A stretch of 64,000 nt of DNA, from contig NZ_JAYDCJ010000003.1 of assembly GCF_034555935.1 (NCBI RefSeq), forward strand, positions 2,666,001 to 2,730,000, given 5' to 3'. The position numbers and the translations under genes are program-made. Below are positions 1 through 9,938 of the stretch, one piece after another. This stretch comes from Marinobacter qingdaonensis (lineage in GTDB: Bacteria > Pseudomonadota > Gammaproteobacteria > Pseudomonadales > Oleiphilaceae). The notes beneath the pieces are model-generated. The model had not been told where the DNA came from. It was given only the letters and a program-made list of their open reading frames with translations, and searched no databases. Each line of letters opens with the position of its first letter. Position 1 is the stretch's first letter.

Positions 1-1
1 G

Positions 2-454
2 CACTATCCCGGCGACTCCATTCCCTCAATCGATATCGACGGCGTACCCGTTCGGGTCATCATGGGTAGCGCCTACGGCCTAACGTCGCCGGTCAAAGTG
101 TATGCGGACACCCTGTATATCGAAGCCCACCTCCAGAAGGGCCAGAGCCTGACGCTGCCGTTTGCTCAAGAACGGGCACTCTACGTGGCCCAGGGTTCAC
201 TCAAGGCGAAAAGCTCCGAGATTCCCGAGCATGCCATGGCGGTGCTTGGTCACGAACAGGGTATCGAGGTTACCGCGCAGGAAGAAACTCGCCTGGCGGT
301 TATTGGCGGCGAACCTTTTTCACGGCGCCACATGCTGTGGAATTTCGTCTCCAGCCGTAAAGAACGTATTGAGCAGGCCAAGGGGGACTGGAAAGAGGGC
401 CGTTTTCCAGTTGTGCCAGGCGACGAAGAGGAATTTATTCCGTTCCCGGACTAG
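2..454 (+). CDS. Pirin family protein, C-terminal part (5' end outside window)
   Basis: The reading frame is open from base 2, before any start codon, so this is the 3' part of a gene that begins upstream of the window. The visible 150 residues match the C-terminal cupin half of pirins: VRVIMGSAYG near the start, a beta-rich middle, then GGEPFSRRHMLWNFVSS and the typical ending with EFIPFPD. Pirins are cytosolic metal-binding cupins; some have quercetinase activity, others bind regulators or enzymes. The FMN reductase gene follows after 19 nt on the same strand, so the two are probably co-transcribed, as often seen for pirin and small redox genes. The exact substrate cannot be told from sequence. 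Confidence 0.85.
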   Translation, partial: HYPGDSIPSIDIDGVPVRVIMGSAYGLTSPVKVYADTLYIEAHLQKGQSLTLPFAQERALYVAQGSLKAKSSEIPEHAMAVLGHEQGIEVTAQEETRLAVIGGEPFSRRHMLWNFVSSRKERIEQAKGDWKEGRFPVVPGDEEEFIPFPD

Positions 455-473
455 CAGGACTAAGGAGCTCATC

Positions 474-1040
474 ATGTCTCTGAAACTTCATACCATCATT
501 TGCAGCACCCGACCCGGTCGCGTGGGCCCCTCAGTCGCCAAATGGTTCAATGAATTCGCCAACGGCCAGGGCCAGTTTGAATCTACCCTGGTCGACCTCG
601 CCGACTTCCAATTGCCCGTTTACAACGAACCCCACCACCCTCGGCTCCAGAAATACGAGCACGAGCACACCCGGGCCTGGTCCAAGAGCGTCTCTGACGC
701 CGATGGCTATGCTTTTGTCATCCCCGAGTACAATTACTGCCCTCCTCCATCCTTCATGAACGCGCTGGATTACGTCTACAACGAGTGGAATTACAAGCCC
801 TGCGGTTTCGTCAGCTATGGCGGTGTCTCCGGCGGCTTGCGCTCCGCCCAGTTAGCAAAACAGCTGGCAACGTCAGTAAAGATGATGCCGATGATGGAAG
901 GTGTGATGGTGCAGGCGCCTTGGTCTCTGCTTGATGACGAGAAAAACTTCGTACCCAATGAACATCACGAGGACTCTGGGAAAGCCCTGCTCACCGAACT
1001 GGAAAAATGGGCCCGAGCTCTAAAAACGATCCGCACCTGA
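474..1040 (+). CDS. NADPH-dependent FMN reductase family flavoprotein
   Basis: This 188-residue protein has the flavodoxin-like fold of NAD(P)H-dependent FMN reductases and small quinone or azo reductases. Visible motifs are the phosphate-binding loop CSTRPGR (residues 10-16), the PEYN motif (84-87) and the FMN-contacting segment YGGVSGG (115-121). The start at 474 is chosen because AAGGAG lies 7 nt upstream; a longer open frame from 162 overlaps the pirin gene and has no homology. It probably shares a transcript with the pirin gene. A broken merR gene lies 72 nt downstream and could once have regulated this redox pair. Substrate unknown. Confidence 0.85.
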   Translation: MSLKLHTIICSTRPGRVGPSVAKWFNEFANGQGQFESTLVDLADFQLPVYNEPHHPRLQKYEHEHTRAWSKSVSDADGYAFVIPEYNYCPPPSFMNALDYVYNEWNYKPCGFVSYGGVSGGLRSAQLAKQLATSVKMMPMMEGVMVQAPWSLLDDEKNFVPNEHHEDSGKALLTELEKWARALKTIRT

Positions 1041-1112
1041 TCTTGAGGTCTTGGGCGCCCAATCCCGCCAATGCTAAAGTAAATTTTAAGCTTGGTGACC
1101 GAGGGTGGTTCA

Positions 1113-1244
1113 ATGAAAATCGGGGAATTGGCTAAACGCTCCGGCCTTGCGGCCTCGCGTATCCGCTTCTACGAGAAAATCGGCTTGTTGAAGACGGTCA
1201 AACGAAGCGCCAACGGCTATCGGAGCTACCCGCCGGAAACGCTC
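1113..1244 (+). pseudogene. Truncated MerR-family regulator (DNA-binding domain only)
   Basis: From the ATG at 1113 the frame encodes a canonical MerR winged-helix N-terminus: MKIGELAKRSGLAASRIRFY, then KIGLL and NGYRSY. After residue 44 (PPETL) similarity stops; the frame runs on without MerR features to a stop at 1292. Intact MerR proteins need a further 70-100 residues (rest of the DNA-binding domain, dimerisation helix, effector domain). The break lies about 10 bp before the stop codon of the convergent lacI gene at 1254. The likeliest reading is that insertion, or a deletion at the edge of the carbohydrate island, removed the 3' half. I looked by eye for the missing half beyond mtlR, near 19.6 kb, and did not find it. 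Confidence 0.75.
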
Positions 1245-1253
1245 CCATACCGA

Positions 1254-2309
1254 TCACGGGCAACTTTCCCGAATCTCCAGACAGGTTGGTAGCAGTACGT
1301 TGCGGTCTTCCTGTTCGCCCAGAAACAGACGGGCAGCGGTTCGCCCTTTTTCTGCACTCTGTTGGTAAACGGTGGTCAGTGAGGGATGCAGGTTCGCACC
1401 TTCGGGAATGCCGTCGAACCCCACCACCCGCACATCCTCTGGAACTTTCAGGCCCATTTGCAGGGCCACCTGAATCGCCGCCAAGGCAATGCGGTCGCTC
1501 ATACAGAGCAGCAAATCAGGCCGTGGACTCGAGGTCAGCGCCTCTCGTGCCGCCTGGTAAGCCACCTGGTGCGTATTGACGGGCACCGACCAAATCAGCT
1601 CGGACGACACCTGCCGGCCCGCGGCGGCCAGAGCGTCGGTATAGCCGTTCAACCGTCGAACCGAAATGGCCCTTTTTTCGTTGAACAGCTTCTGGTCCCC
1701 TACCCGACACACCTGGTCCGTATCCACCAGGCGCAGCCCGAGAATGGCCACCGTTTCCGGTGCCTGTTTCAGAGCGTGTTCCGCACTGCCACGGGCACCG
1801 GCATAGTTGTCGATATTGACCCAGGTGCATCCCTCCAGATCAAAATCCACGGCCACCATGGGCTTTCCATGCTGCAGGAGGCGATCATAGGTCCGCCCTT
1901 CCTGCAGCCAGCCGTAGACGATGAAGCCATCAACCATGGATTCCTGCAGTCGACTGCGGTGCTCGTCATCCTCCCGAGAGGAAAGCAGCAACATATTCAT
2001 CTGCCGCCGGTCGAAGACTTCGGCCAACCCATGGAGGAATTCGCTGGCCACGGGATCGGTCAGGCTGTAGGCCAGGTTATCCGCCAACATCACGCCGACG
2101 TTGCCGGTGCGCCCGGTCCTCAGGCTCCGGGCGGCGGCGTTCGGCCCCATATAGCCCACTCGTCGGCACTCTTCCAGAATCCACCGACGCCGTGCCTCGG
2201 ACAACTGGTCAGGACGGTTGAAGGCATTGGAGATGGTGGCGGTGGAGACGTTGAGCATCTCCGCCATCCTTTTCACCGTCAGACGTCGGGGCTTGTCGCT
2301 GACCTTCAT
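1254..2309 (-). CDS. LacI-family transcriptional regulator of the alpha-glucoside operon
   Basis: The 351-residue protein has a LacI helix-turn-helix at residues 9-32 (VKRMAEMLNVSTATIS), the hinge-helix region (GPNAAARSLRTGRT) and a periplasmic-binding-protein-like effector domain. It is the last gene of the minus-strand sugar operon, 12 nt after the ABC ATPase gene, so it is probably made from the same transcript. It is the natural ligand of the two palindromes before the porin gene (9745-9758 and 9832-9845), whose CTTAATG half-sites are typical of the family. It is expected to repress the porin-to-lacI operon and release it on binding an alpha-glucoside or a derivative. AglR of rhizobia is a functional parallel. 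The inducer is unknown. Confidence 0.85.
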   Translation of the reverse strand: MKVSDKPRRLTVKRMAEMLNVSTATISNAFNRPDQLSEARRRWILEECRRVGYMGPNAAARSLRTGRTGNVGVMLADNLAYSLTDPVASEFLHGLAEVFDRRQMNMLLLSSREDDEHRSRLQESMVDGFIVYGWLQEGRTYDRLLQHGKPMVAVDFDLEGCTWVNIDNYAGARGSAEHALKQAPETVAILGLRLVDTDQVCRVGDQKLFNEKRAISVRRLNGYTDALAAAGRQVSSELIWSVPVNTHQVAYQAAREALTSSPRPDLLLCMSDRIALAAIQVALQMGLKVPEDVRVVGFDGIPEGANLHPSLTTVYQQSAEKGRTAARLFLGEQEDRNVLLPTCLEIRESCP

Positions 2310-2321
2310 GCTGTCATTCCC

Positions 2322-3464
2322 TCAGGCTCTTCTTACTGCGGTTGCCATCGCTTCTGTTCCGTTTTCCGCCTGCGCACGTGCACCCAGTGCCAGCCCGTCG
2401 CTGTTGAACAGGTGAACACATTGGGGCTCTGCAGACAGCGAGACACGCTGGCCAGGTTGTACGCCGCACGGGACTGGCTGGCGAACCACAATGGGTTCCT
2501 CCACACCTGGCAAAGCCACGTAAACATAAGCTTCATTGCCAAGATATTCCACATTCACGACATCCAGACCGCTGGCGGAGGTGCTGATCTCCAGCTGCAT
2601 GTGCTCCGGCCGAATCCCCAGGGTGACCTGGTCGCCGGATTGCAGTGAGGAGGTGTCGCGATTCACCAACAGTCTGCCCCAACCGGCAACGTCGACGCCG
2701 GTGGTGCCATCCGCTGCTGTCTCGGCAATGGTGCCGGGCACCAGGTTCATCTTCGGTGAGCCAATAAACCCGGCGACAAACAGGCTGGCAGGGGTTTCAT
2801 AGAGCTCGTAGGGGGTTCCCACCTGCTCCACCTTGCCACGATTGAGAACCACGATTTTGTCGGCCAGGGTCATTGCCTCGACCTGATCGTGGGTGACATA
2901 AATCATGGTGGACTTGAGCCTGTCGTGCAGCTTTGCAATTTCCGTGCGCATCTGCACCCGGAGGCTGGCGTCCAGGTTGGAGAGGGGCTCATCAAAGAGC
3001 ATGATCTTGGGCTCCCGGGCCATGGCCCGGCCGATGGCCACGCGCTGGCGTTGGCCGCCGGACAGCTCCCGGGGTTTGCGATTCATCAGTTTGTCGAGCT
3101 GCAGCACCTCGGCGGTTTTCTCAACCCACTCCCTGACCTTGTGCTTGTTCGCCTTGCCCAGTTTCAAACCGAAGGCAATGTTCTCGTAGACCGACATGTG
3201 CGGATAAAGCGCGTAGGACTGGAACACCATGCCAACTCCCCGTTCCTTGGGGGAAAGGTCGGTGACCAGGTCGTTGTCGATCAGAATGTCGCCGGAGGTG
3301 GGATCCTCCAGGCCGGCGATGAGTCGAAGCAAGGTCGACTTACCGCAGCCTGACGGTCCCACGAAGACCACGAATTCACCGTCTTCAATTCGAAGGTCTA
3401 CGCCCGGTATTACCTCCACTCCGCCAAAGGTTTTGTTGATCTTGTTCAGTTCCACACTGGCCAT
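2322..3464 (-). CDS. aglK: Carbohydrate ABC transporter ATP-binding protein (MalK/UgpC/AglK type)
   Basis: ATPase subunit of a type I sugar importer, 380 residues from the chosen start. It carries Walker A GPSGCGKST, the signature LSGGQRQR, Walker B with LFDEPLSNLDA, the H-loop THDQVEAMTLAD, and a C-terminal OB-fold regulatory domain with GIRPEHM. The start at 3464 is supported by AGAGGAG 8 nt upstream; a start eight codons earlier lacks a good site. It lies between the GH13 gene and lacI in the porin-initiated operon and should energise the two permeases at 5145-6976. A second MalK-type ATPase at 14062-15165 belongs to the mannitol system; such subunits can sometimes be shared. Confidence 0.88.
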   Translation of the reverse strand: MASVELNKINKTFGGVEVIPGVDLRIEDGEFVVFVGPSGCGKSTLLRLIAGLEDPTSGDILIDNDLVTDLSPKERGVGMVFQSYALYPHMSVYENIAFGLKLGKANKHKVREWVEKTAEVLQLDKLMNRKPRELSGGQRQRVAIGRAMAREPKIMLFDEPLSNLDASLRVQMRTEIAKLHDRLKSTMIYVTHDQVEAMTLADKIVVLNRGKVEQVGTPYELYETPASLFVAGFIGSPKMNLVPGTIAETAADGTTGVDVAGWGRLLVNRDTSSLQSGDQVTLGIRPEHMQLEISTSASGLDVVNVEYLGNEAYVYVALPGVEEPIVVRQPVPCGVQPGQRVSLSAEPQCVHLFNSDGLALGARAQAENGTEAMATAVRRA

Positions 3465-3509
3465 GGTGGAGACTCCTCTGTTAGTCACCCGTCAGTTCGG
3501 GCGTAAAAT

Positions 3510-5129
3510 TTACAGTTCGCCGAACAGCGCCTGGTACGGGGGCAAAACCAGGTCGCCGTCCTCGATGCGTCCCTGGAAGCCGGGTTCGCCGAATGCCCTA
3601 CGGATCGAAACAGGGGCAGGCAACCTAAGCTCGGTACCGGTGACATTGAGCGCTACGAAAATGGCCTGGTCCTCGGTGCGACGGACCCAGCAAAGCGCGT
3701 CTCCGGTGTCCTCGATGAGGCTCAGGTCACCCCCAACCAGTGCGGGTTGCTGTTGCCGCCAGCGAATCAGTCGACGCACCTGATTCAGGGTCGATTCGGA
3801 ATCCTCTTCCTGGACGGCCACAGCCATCTCCAGGTGACGTCGGTCCACCGGCAACCAGGGCGTCGAACCGGAGGTGAAGCCGCCGTTTTGGTCGGCGGTC
3901 CAGGGCATGGGCGTTCGACACCCGTCCCGCCCCTTGAACTCTGGCCAGAACTCGATGCCATAAGGGTCCTGGAGGGCCTCGAACGGTACTTCGGCCTCGG
4001 GCAATCCGAGTTCCTCGCCCTGGTAGATCGAGACACTGCCGCGCAAGCTCAGCAGCAAGGCCATGAGGATCCGGGCGAGGGCCTTCGGGTCGTCGACCCC
4101 CTGCCCCCATCGGGACACCACACGCACCACATCGTGGTTGCTCAGCGCCCAGCAGGGCCAGCCACCCGCCAGCCCGTTCTGGAACCGCCTTACCACGTCC
4201 CGGACCCACTCCGGCCCCTGGCGGTCGGACAAGAGGTCAAAGGAATAGGCCATGTGCAGACGCTTGTTTCCCTGAGTGTACTCGGCCATGCGTTGAAGTG
4301 GGTTATCGTCGCCAATTTCCCCGACCAACGTGGTGTCCGGGTACTCGTCCATCAGGGAGCGAAGTTCACCCAGAAACGCCAGGTTTTCCGGCTGGCTGAG
4401 GTCGTACACATGCCGCTGGTAGGTGTAGGGATTGATGCTGTTGGCGACAAAGGTCTTGCTGTCCCCTTCCCGGACGGCCGGATTATTCTCCAGTCCCTGG
4501 CTGTGGTAGTAGAAGTTCACGGTATCCAGTCGGAAACCGTCGGCTCCCAGGTCCAGCCAGAACCGCATGTTGTCGAGCTGGGCCTGGCGCACCTCCGGAT
4601 TGTGGAAGTTCAGGTCGGGCTGACTGGTCAGGAAGTTGTGCAGGTAATACTGGCCTCGCCGGCTATCCCAGGCCCAGGCGCTGCCGCCAAAGATCGAGAG
4701 CCAGTTATTGGGCGGGTTGCCATCGGGTTTGGGGTCGGCCCAGACGTACCAGTCCGATTTCGGGTTGTCGCGGCTGGTCCGGCTTTCGGCAAACCACGGG
4801 TGGCTGTCCGCGGTGTGGCTCAGCACCTGGTCGATGATGACTTTCAGGCCAAGGCGATGGGCTTCGGCCACCAGCGCCCGGTAATCGTCCAGGTTGCCAA
4901 AGATCGGATCAACGCCCCGGTAATCAGAAACATCGTACCCAAAGTCCTTCATGGGCGAGGTGAAAAACGGCGACAGCCAGATAGCGTCGACCCCCAGGGA
5001 TGCGACATAGGACAGCCTTTCGGTAATGCCCTGCAGGTCGCCGATGCCATCGCCCGTAGTGTCAAGAAAACTACGAGGATAGATCTGGTAAATAATGCCG
5101 CCTTTCCACCAGGGTTGAGATTGATTCAT
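3510..5129 (-). CDS. aglA: GH13 alpha-glucosidase, cytoplasmic
   Basis: A 539-residue alpha-amylase-superfamily enzyme without a signal peptide, so it acts on sugars after import. All GH13 conserved regions are present: DQVLSH near residue 100, GFRLDTVN with the nucleophile Asp202, LVGEIGDD with the acid/base Glu271, and SNHDVVR with the stabiliser Asp333. The N-terminus (WWKGGIIYQIYPRSF) is that of the exo-acting oligosaccharide alpha-glucosidases. It probably splits maltose, sucrose, trehalulose or similar alpha-glucosides into monosaccharides. It sits between the permease and ATPase genes of the importer, as aglA does in rhizobial agl operons. No glucokinase is present in this window. Confidence 0.9.
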   Translation of the reverse strand: MNQSQPWWKGGIIYQIYPRSFLDTTGDGIGDLQGITERLSYVASLGVDAIWLSPFFTSPMKDFGYDVSDYRGVDPIFGNLDDYRALVAEAHRLGLKVIIDQVLSHTADSHPWFAESRTSRDNPKSDWYVWADPKPDGNPPNNWLSIFGGSAWAWDSRRGQYYLHNFLTSQPDLNFHNPEVRQAQLDNMRFWLDLGADGFRLDTVNFYYHSQGLENNPAVREGDSKTFVANSINPYTYQRHVYDLSQPENLAFLGELRSLMDEYPDTTLVGEIGDDNPLQRMAEYTQGNKRLHMAYSFDLLSDRQGPEWVRDVVRRFQNGLAGGWPCWALSNHDVVRVVSRWGQGVDDPKALARILMALLLSLRGSVSIYQGEELGLPEAEVPFEALQDPYGIEFWPEFKGRDGCRTPMPWTADQNGGFTSGSTPWLPVDRRHLEMAVAVQEEDSESTLNQVRRLIRWRQQQPALVGGDLSLIEDTGDALCWVRRTEDQAIFVALNVTGTELRLPAPVSIRRAFGEPGFQGRIEDGDLVLPPYQALFGEL

Positions 5130-5144
5130 ACAAATACTCCTCGG

Positions 5145-5987
5145 TTATCCTTTGACCGCGCCCGCTGTCAGGCCGGAGACAATTCGACGTTGAAAGATCA
5201 GTACCAGCACCACCAGCGGAACGGTCACAACCACGGAGGCTGCCATCAGGTTGCCCCAGGGCAGTTCATGCTGGGACCCGCCCGTGATCAGGGCGATAGC
5301 AACCGGGACGGTGCGCTCGCTGTTGGTGAGCGTGAAGGTGAGTGCAAACAGGAATTCGTTCCAGGCCGCGATGAACGCCAGCAGCCCCGTGGTCGCCATC
5401 GCCGGCCACATCAACGGGATGAACACCCGGAACAGGGTCGTCATCGGCGATGCGCCGTCGACAATGGCCGCCTCTTCCAGCTCCTTCGGTAATTGCCGCA
5501 TGAAGGTGGTCAGAATCCACACCGTGAACGGCAGCGTGAAAATGGTGTAGGAAAAGATCAGGGCGAGCGGGTCGTTGTACAGGTTCATGGCGCGGATCAC
5601 CTCGAAGAGACCCGACAAAACCGCGACCTGAGGAAACATGGACACGCTCAGCACGATCATCAGCACCGCGCCCCGGCCCCGGAACTTGACCCGGCCCAGG
5701 GCATAGGCTGCGGTCAGACCGAAGGCCATGGCGATCACCACCGTGGACGACGCCACCAGCACCGAGTTCCAGATGCTGGTCACGAAGGACGCCTCCCCCA
5801 GAACCGATGCGTAGTTGGACCAATCGAAGGAGCTAAACCAGTACTCCACCGTGAACAGCTGCGAGCCGCTTTCGAACGAGGTCAGAATGGCGTAGTAGAA
5901 CGGAAACACCGTGAAGATCAGGATCGCGGCCAGCAGCGTGTAGAACGCGATTCTGCTGATCAGGCGCTTGGCCAGTTTCATGCTCAT
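5145..5987 (-). CDS. aglG: Carbohydrate ABC transporter permease (AglG/MalG type)
   Basis: A 280-residue inner-membrane permease with about six transmembrane segments. The EAA loop that docks the ATPase reads EAAIVDGASPMTTLF, followed by FIPLMWPAMATTG. The C-terminus RIVSGLTAGAVKG is typical of MalG-like subunits. The start at 5987 overlaps the TGA of the upstream permease by 4 nt (ATGA), which suggests translational coupling; the much longer open frame upstream is a shadow inside that gene. It forms a heterodimer with the product of 5984-6976. Confidence 0.88.
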   Translation of the reverse strand: MSMKLAKRLISRIAFYTLLAAILIFTVFPFYYAILTSFESGSQLFTVEYWFSSFDWSNYASVLGEASFVTSIWNSVLVASSTVVIAMAFGLTAAYALGRVKFRGRGAVLMIVLSVSMFPQVAVLSGLFEVIRAMNLYNDPLALIFSYTIFTLPFTVWILTTFMRQLPKELEEAAIVDGASPMTTLFRVFIPLMWPAMATTGLLAFIAAWNEFLFALTFTLTNSERTVPVAIALITGGSQHELPWGNLMAASVVVTVPLVVLVLIFQRRIVSGLTAGAVKG

Positions 5988-6976
5988 GACTCGCCTCCAA
6001 TCTGCTTGCGCCCCAGGTACAGGTAGGTGATGGTCAACAACGCGATGATGAGGAAAAGCACGGTGGATGCCGCCGAGCCGTACCCCACATCCTGGAATTG
6101 GACCAGTTGCTGTCTCGCGTATACGGACATCGACATGGTGTCCTCGCTGTTGGAGGTCAGCACATAGATCACGTCGAACACACGCAAGGCGTCCAGGACC
6201 CGGAAGATGATGGCGACCATCAGGGCCGGAAGAATCAGCGGCAGGGTGACTTTGAAGAACACCCGAACCGGATGAATGCCGTCCACTTTGGCCGCTTCGT
6301 AACAGTCCGACGGCAGCATCTGCAGTGCCGCCAGGGTCAGCAACGCCATGAACGGTGTGGTCTTCCAGACATCGACCATGATCACCGCCCACATCGAGAG
6401 ATCGGCGTTGGCGGTCCAGTTCAAAGGTTCAGCAATGATGCCCAGGGTCATCAGGACATCGTTGATGATTCCGAACTGGTCATGCAGCATCCAGCCCCAC
6501 ATTTTGGCGGACACGATGGTCGGCACCGCCCAGGGAATCAGCGTTGCCGCCCGGATCAGCCCTCTACCGCGGAACTGGGCGTTCAAGGTCAGGGCGATGA
6601 TGAGCCCCAACACCGTTTCGGCACCCACCGACACCACGGTGAAAAACAGGGTGTTCCAGACCGATTGCCACCAGGTTGGGTCCGCCAGAACCCCGTACCA
6701 GGCACCGTCGTCGTAGACCAGGTAGTTCTCCAGCCCTACCCAGCCGTATTCGCTGATGTTGGAAAAACTGGCATCGGTGAAACTGAACCAGATGGTACGT
6801 ACCAGAGGCCAACCGGCGACGGCGGCCAGGACCAACAGCATGGGAATGAGGCAGAGCCAGGCCGCGCGCAGGCGCTGACGGTGGATTCTGCTGGGCCGGC
6901 TCCGGGCCAGCGGGGCGCCGGACGGAGACCCATCGTGGGTTTTGGTGTTATTGGGCGCGGAAGTCGAAATGGCCAT
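5984..6976 (-). CDS. aglF: Carbohydrate ABC transporter permease (AglF/MalF type)
   Basis: A 330-residue permease. A charged N-terminal extension of about 35 residues precedes the first membrane helix (LIPMLLVLAAVAGWPL). The EAA loop reads EAAKVDGIHPVRVFF with TLPLILPAL after it. It resembles the trehalose/maltose and alpha-glucoside SugA/AglF group rather than enterobacterial MalF, which has a large periplasmic insertion that is absent here. It follows the substrate-binding protein gene after 6 nt and overlaps the next permease gene by 4 nt. Confidence 0.88.
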   Translation of the reverse strand: MAISTSAPNNTKTHDGSPSGAPLARSRPSRIHRQRLRAAWLCLIPMLLVLAAVAGWPLVRTIWFSFTDASFSNISEYGWVGLENYLVYDDGAWYGVLADPTWWQSVWNTLFFTVVSVGAETVLGLIIALTLNAQFRGRGLIRAATLIPWAVPTIVSAKMWGWMLHDQFGIINDVLMTLGIIAEPLNWTANADLSMWAVIMVDVWKTTPFMALLTLAALQMLPSDCYEAAKVDGIHPVRVFFKVTLPLILPALMVAIIFRVLDALRVFDVIYVLTSNSEDTMSMSVYARQQLVQFQDVGYGSAASTVLFLIIALLTITYLYLGRKQIGGES

Positions 6977-6982
6977 GACCGA

Positions 6983-8254
6983 TCACCAACCCCGACGTCC
7001 CAGCCGGCGGAGATCCCGCTCAAGCTTTGACAGCGCCTGATCGGCATTGGCTTCGCCCGACAGCACGTCGTGAACGCTGTTGAAGAAAGCGTTGGAGACA
7101 CGGCCGTACTTGTCACCGGTTGCCGATGACGGACGCGCCACGCCATTCTTGAAGGTCTCGAACAGCTCCCCGAAAAACGGAACGGCCGCCAGGACGTCCT
7201 CGTCCCGGTACAACGCCGGAATCGTTGGGTTGTAGCTGCCCTGGATAGCGCGACGCTTTTGCTCCTGGAAGCTGGTCAGGTACAGCACCAGATCGGCCGC
7301 CAGCTCGCTGTTGTTCGAGTACTTGGAGACGGCCAATTGCCAACCGCCCAGGGTTCCGGCGTGCTGGCCGGATTCCTCACCCCGGGGCAAGGCCACCACG
7401 CCAACCCGGTCTTTGATTGGGCTATCGGCACTCTGGGTCAGGCTCCAGGCATAGGGCCAGTTGCGCATGAACAACGCGTTGCCGGACTGAAAGACACCGC
7501 GAGCCTCTTCTTCGGTGTAATTCAGGACGCTCTTGGGCGAGATCGTGCCAACCCATTGGCTTGCAACGGTCAGGGCCTTCTTGGCAGCGGGGTTATTGAT
7601 GGTCACCTCGCCGTCCGGATTGACGATGGTGCCGCCGTTGTAACTGGCCACCCATTCCAGGGCATCACAGGTCAAGCCTTCGTAGGCTCTGCCCTGCCAT
7701 ACGAAGCCCCAGAACTTGTCCTGGCCGGCCTCGCGCTCGGCCGCCATGACCGTTTCGGCGGTCGCGGTCAACTGCTCCCAGGTTTCCGGCACCGGCTGAT
7801 CGTATTTTTCCAGCAGATCTTTCCGGTAGTAGAGCACGCCTGCGTCGGTAAACCAGGGCATGGCGACCAGTCTACCGTCCACCGTATTGTTACTGATCAA
7901 AGGCTGGAAATGCTCTTCTTCGACCCCGTCGGTGTGCTCCGAGAGGTCGATCATGTGGTTGGCCAGCATGCCGGGCCACACCACATCAATCTGGAAGATG
8001 TCGACATCACCCGACTGGGCGGCGAGGAGCTGCTGATACAAAGACAGCCGTTCGGTGGCGGAATTCGGGGTGGATACCACCTGCACCTCGTGACCGGTTT
8101 TTTCCGACCACAACCGGGTGCCCTCCTCGCAGAGTTGACGCTCGGCGCCCACAGCACCACACGAAATGGTGATGGTTTCGGCTTGCAACCCTCCCACGAG
8201 GGATGCGGCGGCCAGGCCGCCGAGGAACCAGTGTTTGATATTGAAACGGGACAT
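6983..8254 (-). CDS. aglE: Sugar ABC transporter substrate-binding protein (AglE type)
   Basis: A 423-residue periplasmic binding protein of the extracellular solute-binding family 1. The signal peptide ends at about GLQAE; the mature part has the family pattern of WSEKTGHEVQ near the start, VDIFQIDVVWPG near residue 85 and a C-terminal region rich in aromatic residues. The ATG at 8254 is preferred because GAGGTG lies 6 nt upstream; a GTG 9 nt earlier is possible. It delivers the sugar to the two permeases encoded next. Similar proteins carry trehalose, maltose or other alpha-glucosides; the binding specificity cannot be read from the sequence. Confidence 0.87.
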   Translation of the reverse strand: MSRFNIKHWFLGGLAAASLVGGLQAETITISCGAVGAERQLCEEGTRLWSEKTGHEVQVVSTPNSATERLSLYQQLLAAQSGDVDIFQIDVVWPGMLANHMIDLSEHTDGVEEEHFQPLISNNTVDGRLVAMPWFTDAGVLYYRKDLLEKYDQPVPETWEQLTATAETVMAAEREAGQDKFWGFVWQGRAYEGLTCDALEWVASYNGGTIVNPDGEVTINNPAAKKALTVASQWVGTISPKSVLNYTEEEARGVFQSGNALFMRNWPYAWSLTQSADSPIKDRVGVVALPRGEESGQHAGTLGGWQLAVSKYSNNSELAADLVLYLTSFQEQKRRAIQGSYNPTIPALYRDEDVLAAVPFFGELFETFKNGVARPSSATGDKYGRVSNAFFNSVHDVLSGEANADQALSKLERDLRRLGRRGW

Positions 8255-8284
8255 AGCAGTCACCTCGTCTTGTTGTTATAGGCT

Positions 8285-9758
<1,474 letters not shown>

Positions 9759-9831
9759 ATGGCATCTAAAAAATTTTTTGTTGTCGTCGCTGCAAGCCCG
9801 TAAGCCTTGCGATCAGTGGTCTTTCAATCCT

Positions 9832-9845
9832 CTTAATGCATTAAG
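9832..9845. promoter_or_regulatory. Candidate LacI-family operator O1
   Basis: CTTAATGCATTAAG is a perfect 14-bp palindrome sitting just downstream of the predicted -10 of the porin promoter, where a bound repressor would block transcription. Its half-site recurs in O2. Confidence 0.65.
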
Positions 9846-9854
9846 TCTGATGCC

Positions 9855-9883
9855 ATGTTAGAACCGGTATATAGCCTCTGCAA
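9855..9883 (-). promoter_or_regulatory. Candidate sigma-70 promoter of the porin/alpha-glucoside operon
   Basis: Read on the minus strand, TTGCAG (9883-9878) and TAACAT (9860-9855) are spaced by 17 bp. The expected start of transcription, near 9848, falls at the edge of operator O1. The -35 hexamer is a weak match, so this is inferred mainly from spacing and context. Confidence 0.4.
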
Positions 9884-9938
9884 CCAGTTGGTGAGCTTAA
9901 TTTCAACTTAATTTTTTCGGCTGACGGCACACCAAACT

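Noticed and set aside
162..473. Long N-terminal extension of the FMN reductase frame
   Set aside because: It overlaps the pirin gene in another frame, has no homology, and the AAGGAG site points to ATG 474.
5988..6392. Upstream extension of the aglG frame
   Set aside because: It lies wholly inside the aglF gene; the ATGA overlap at 5984-5987 marks the true start.
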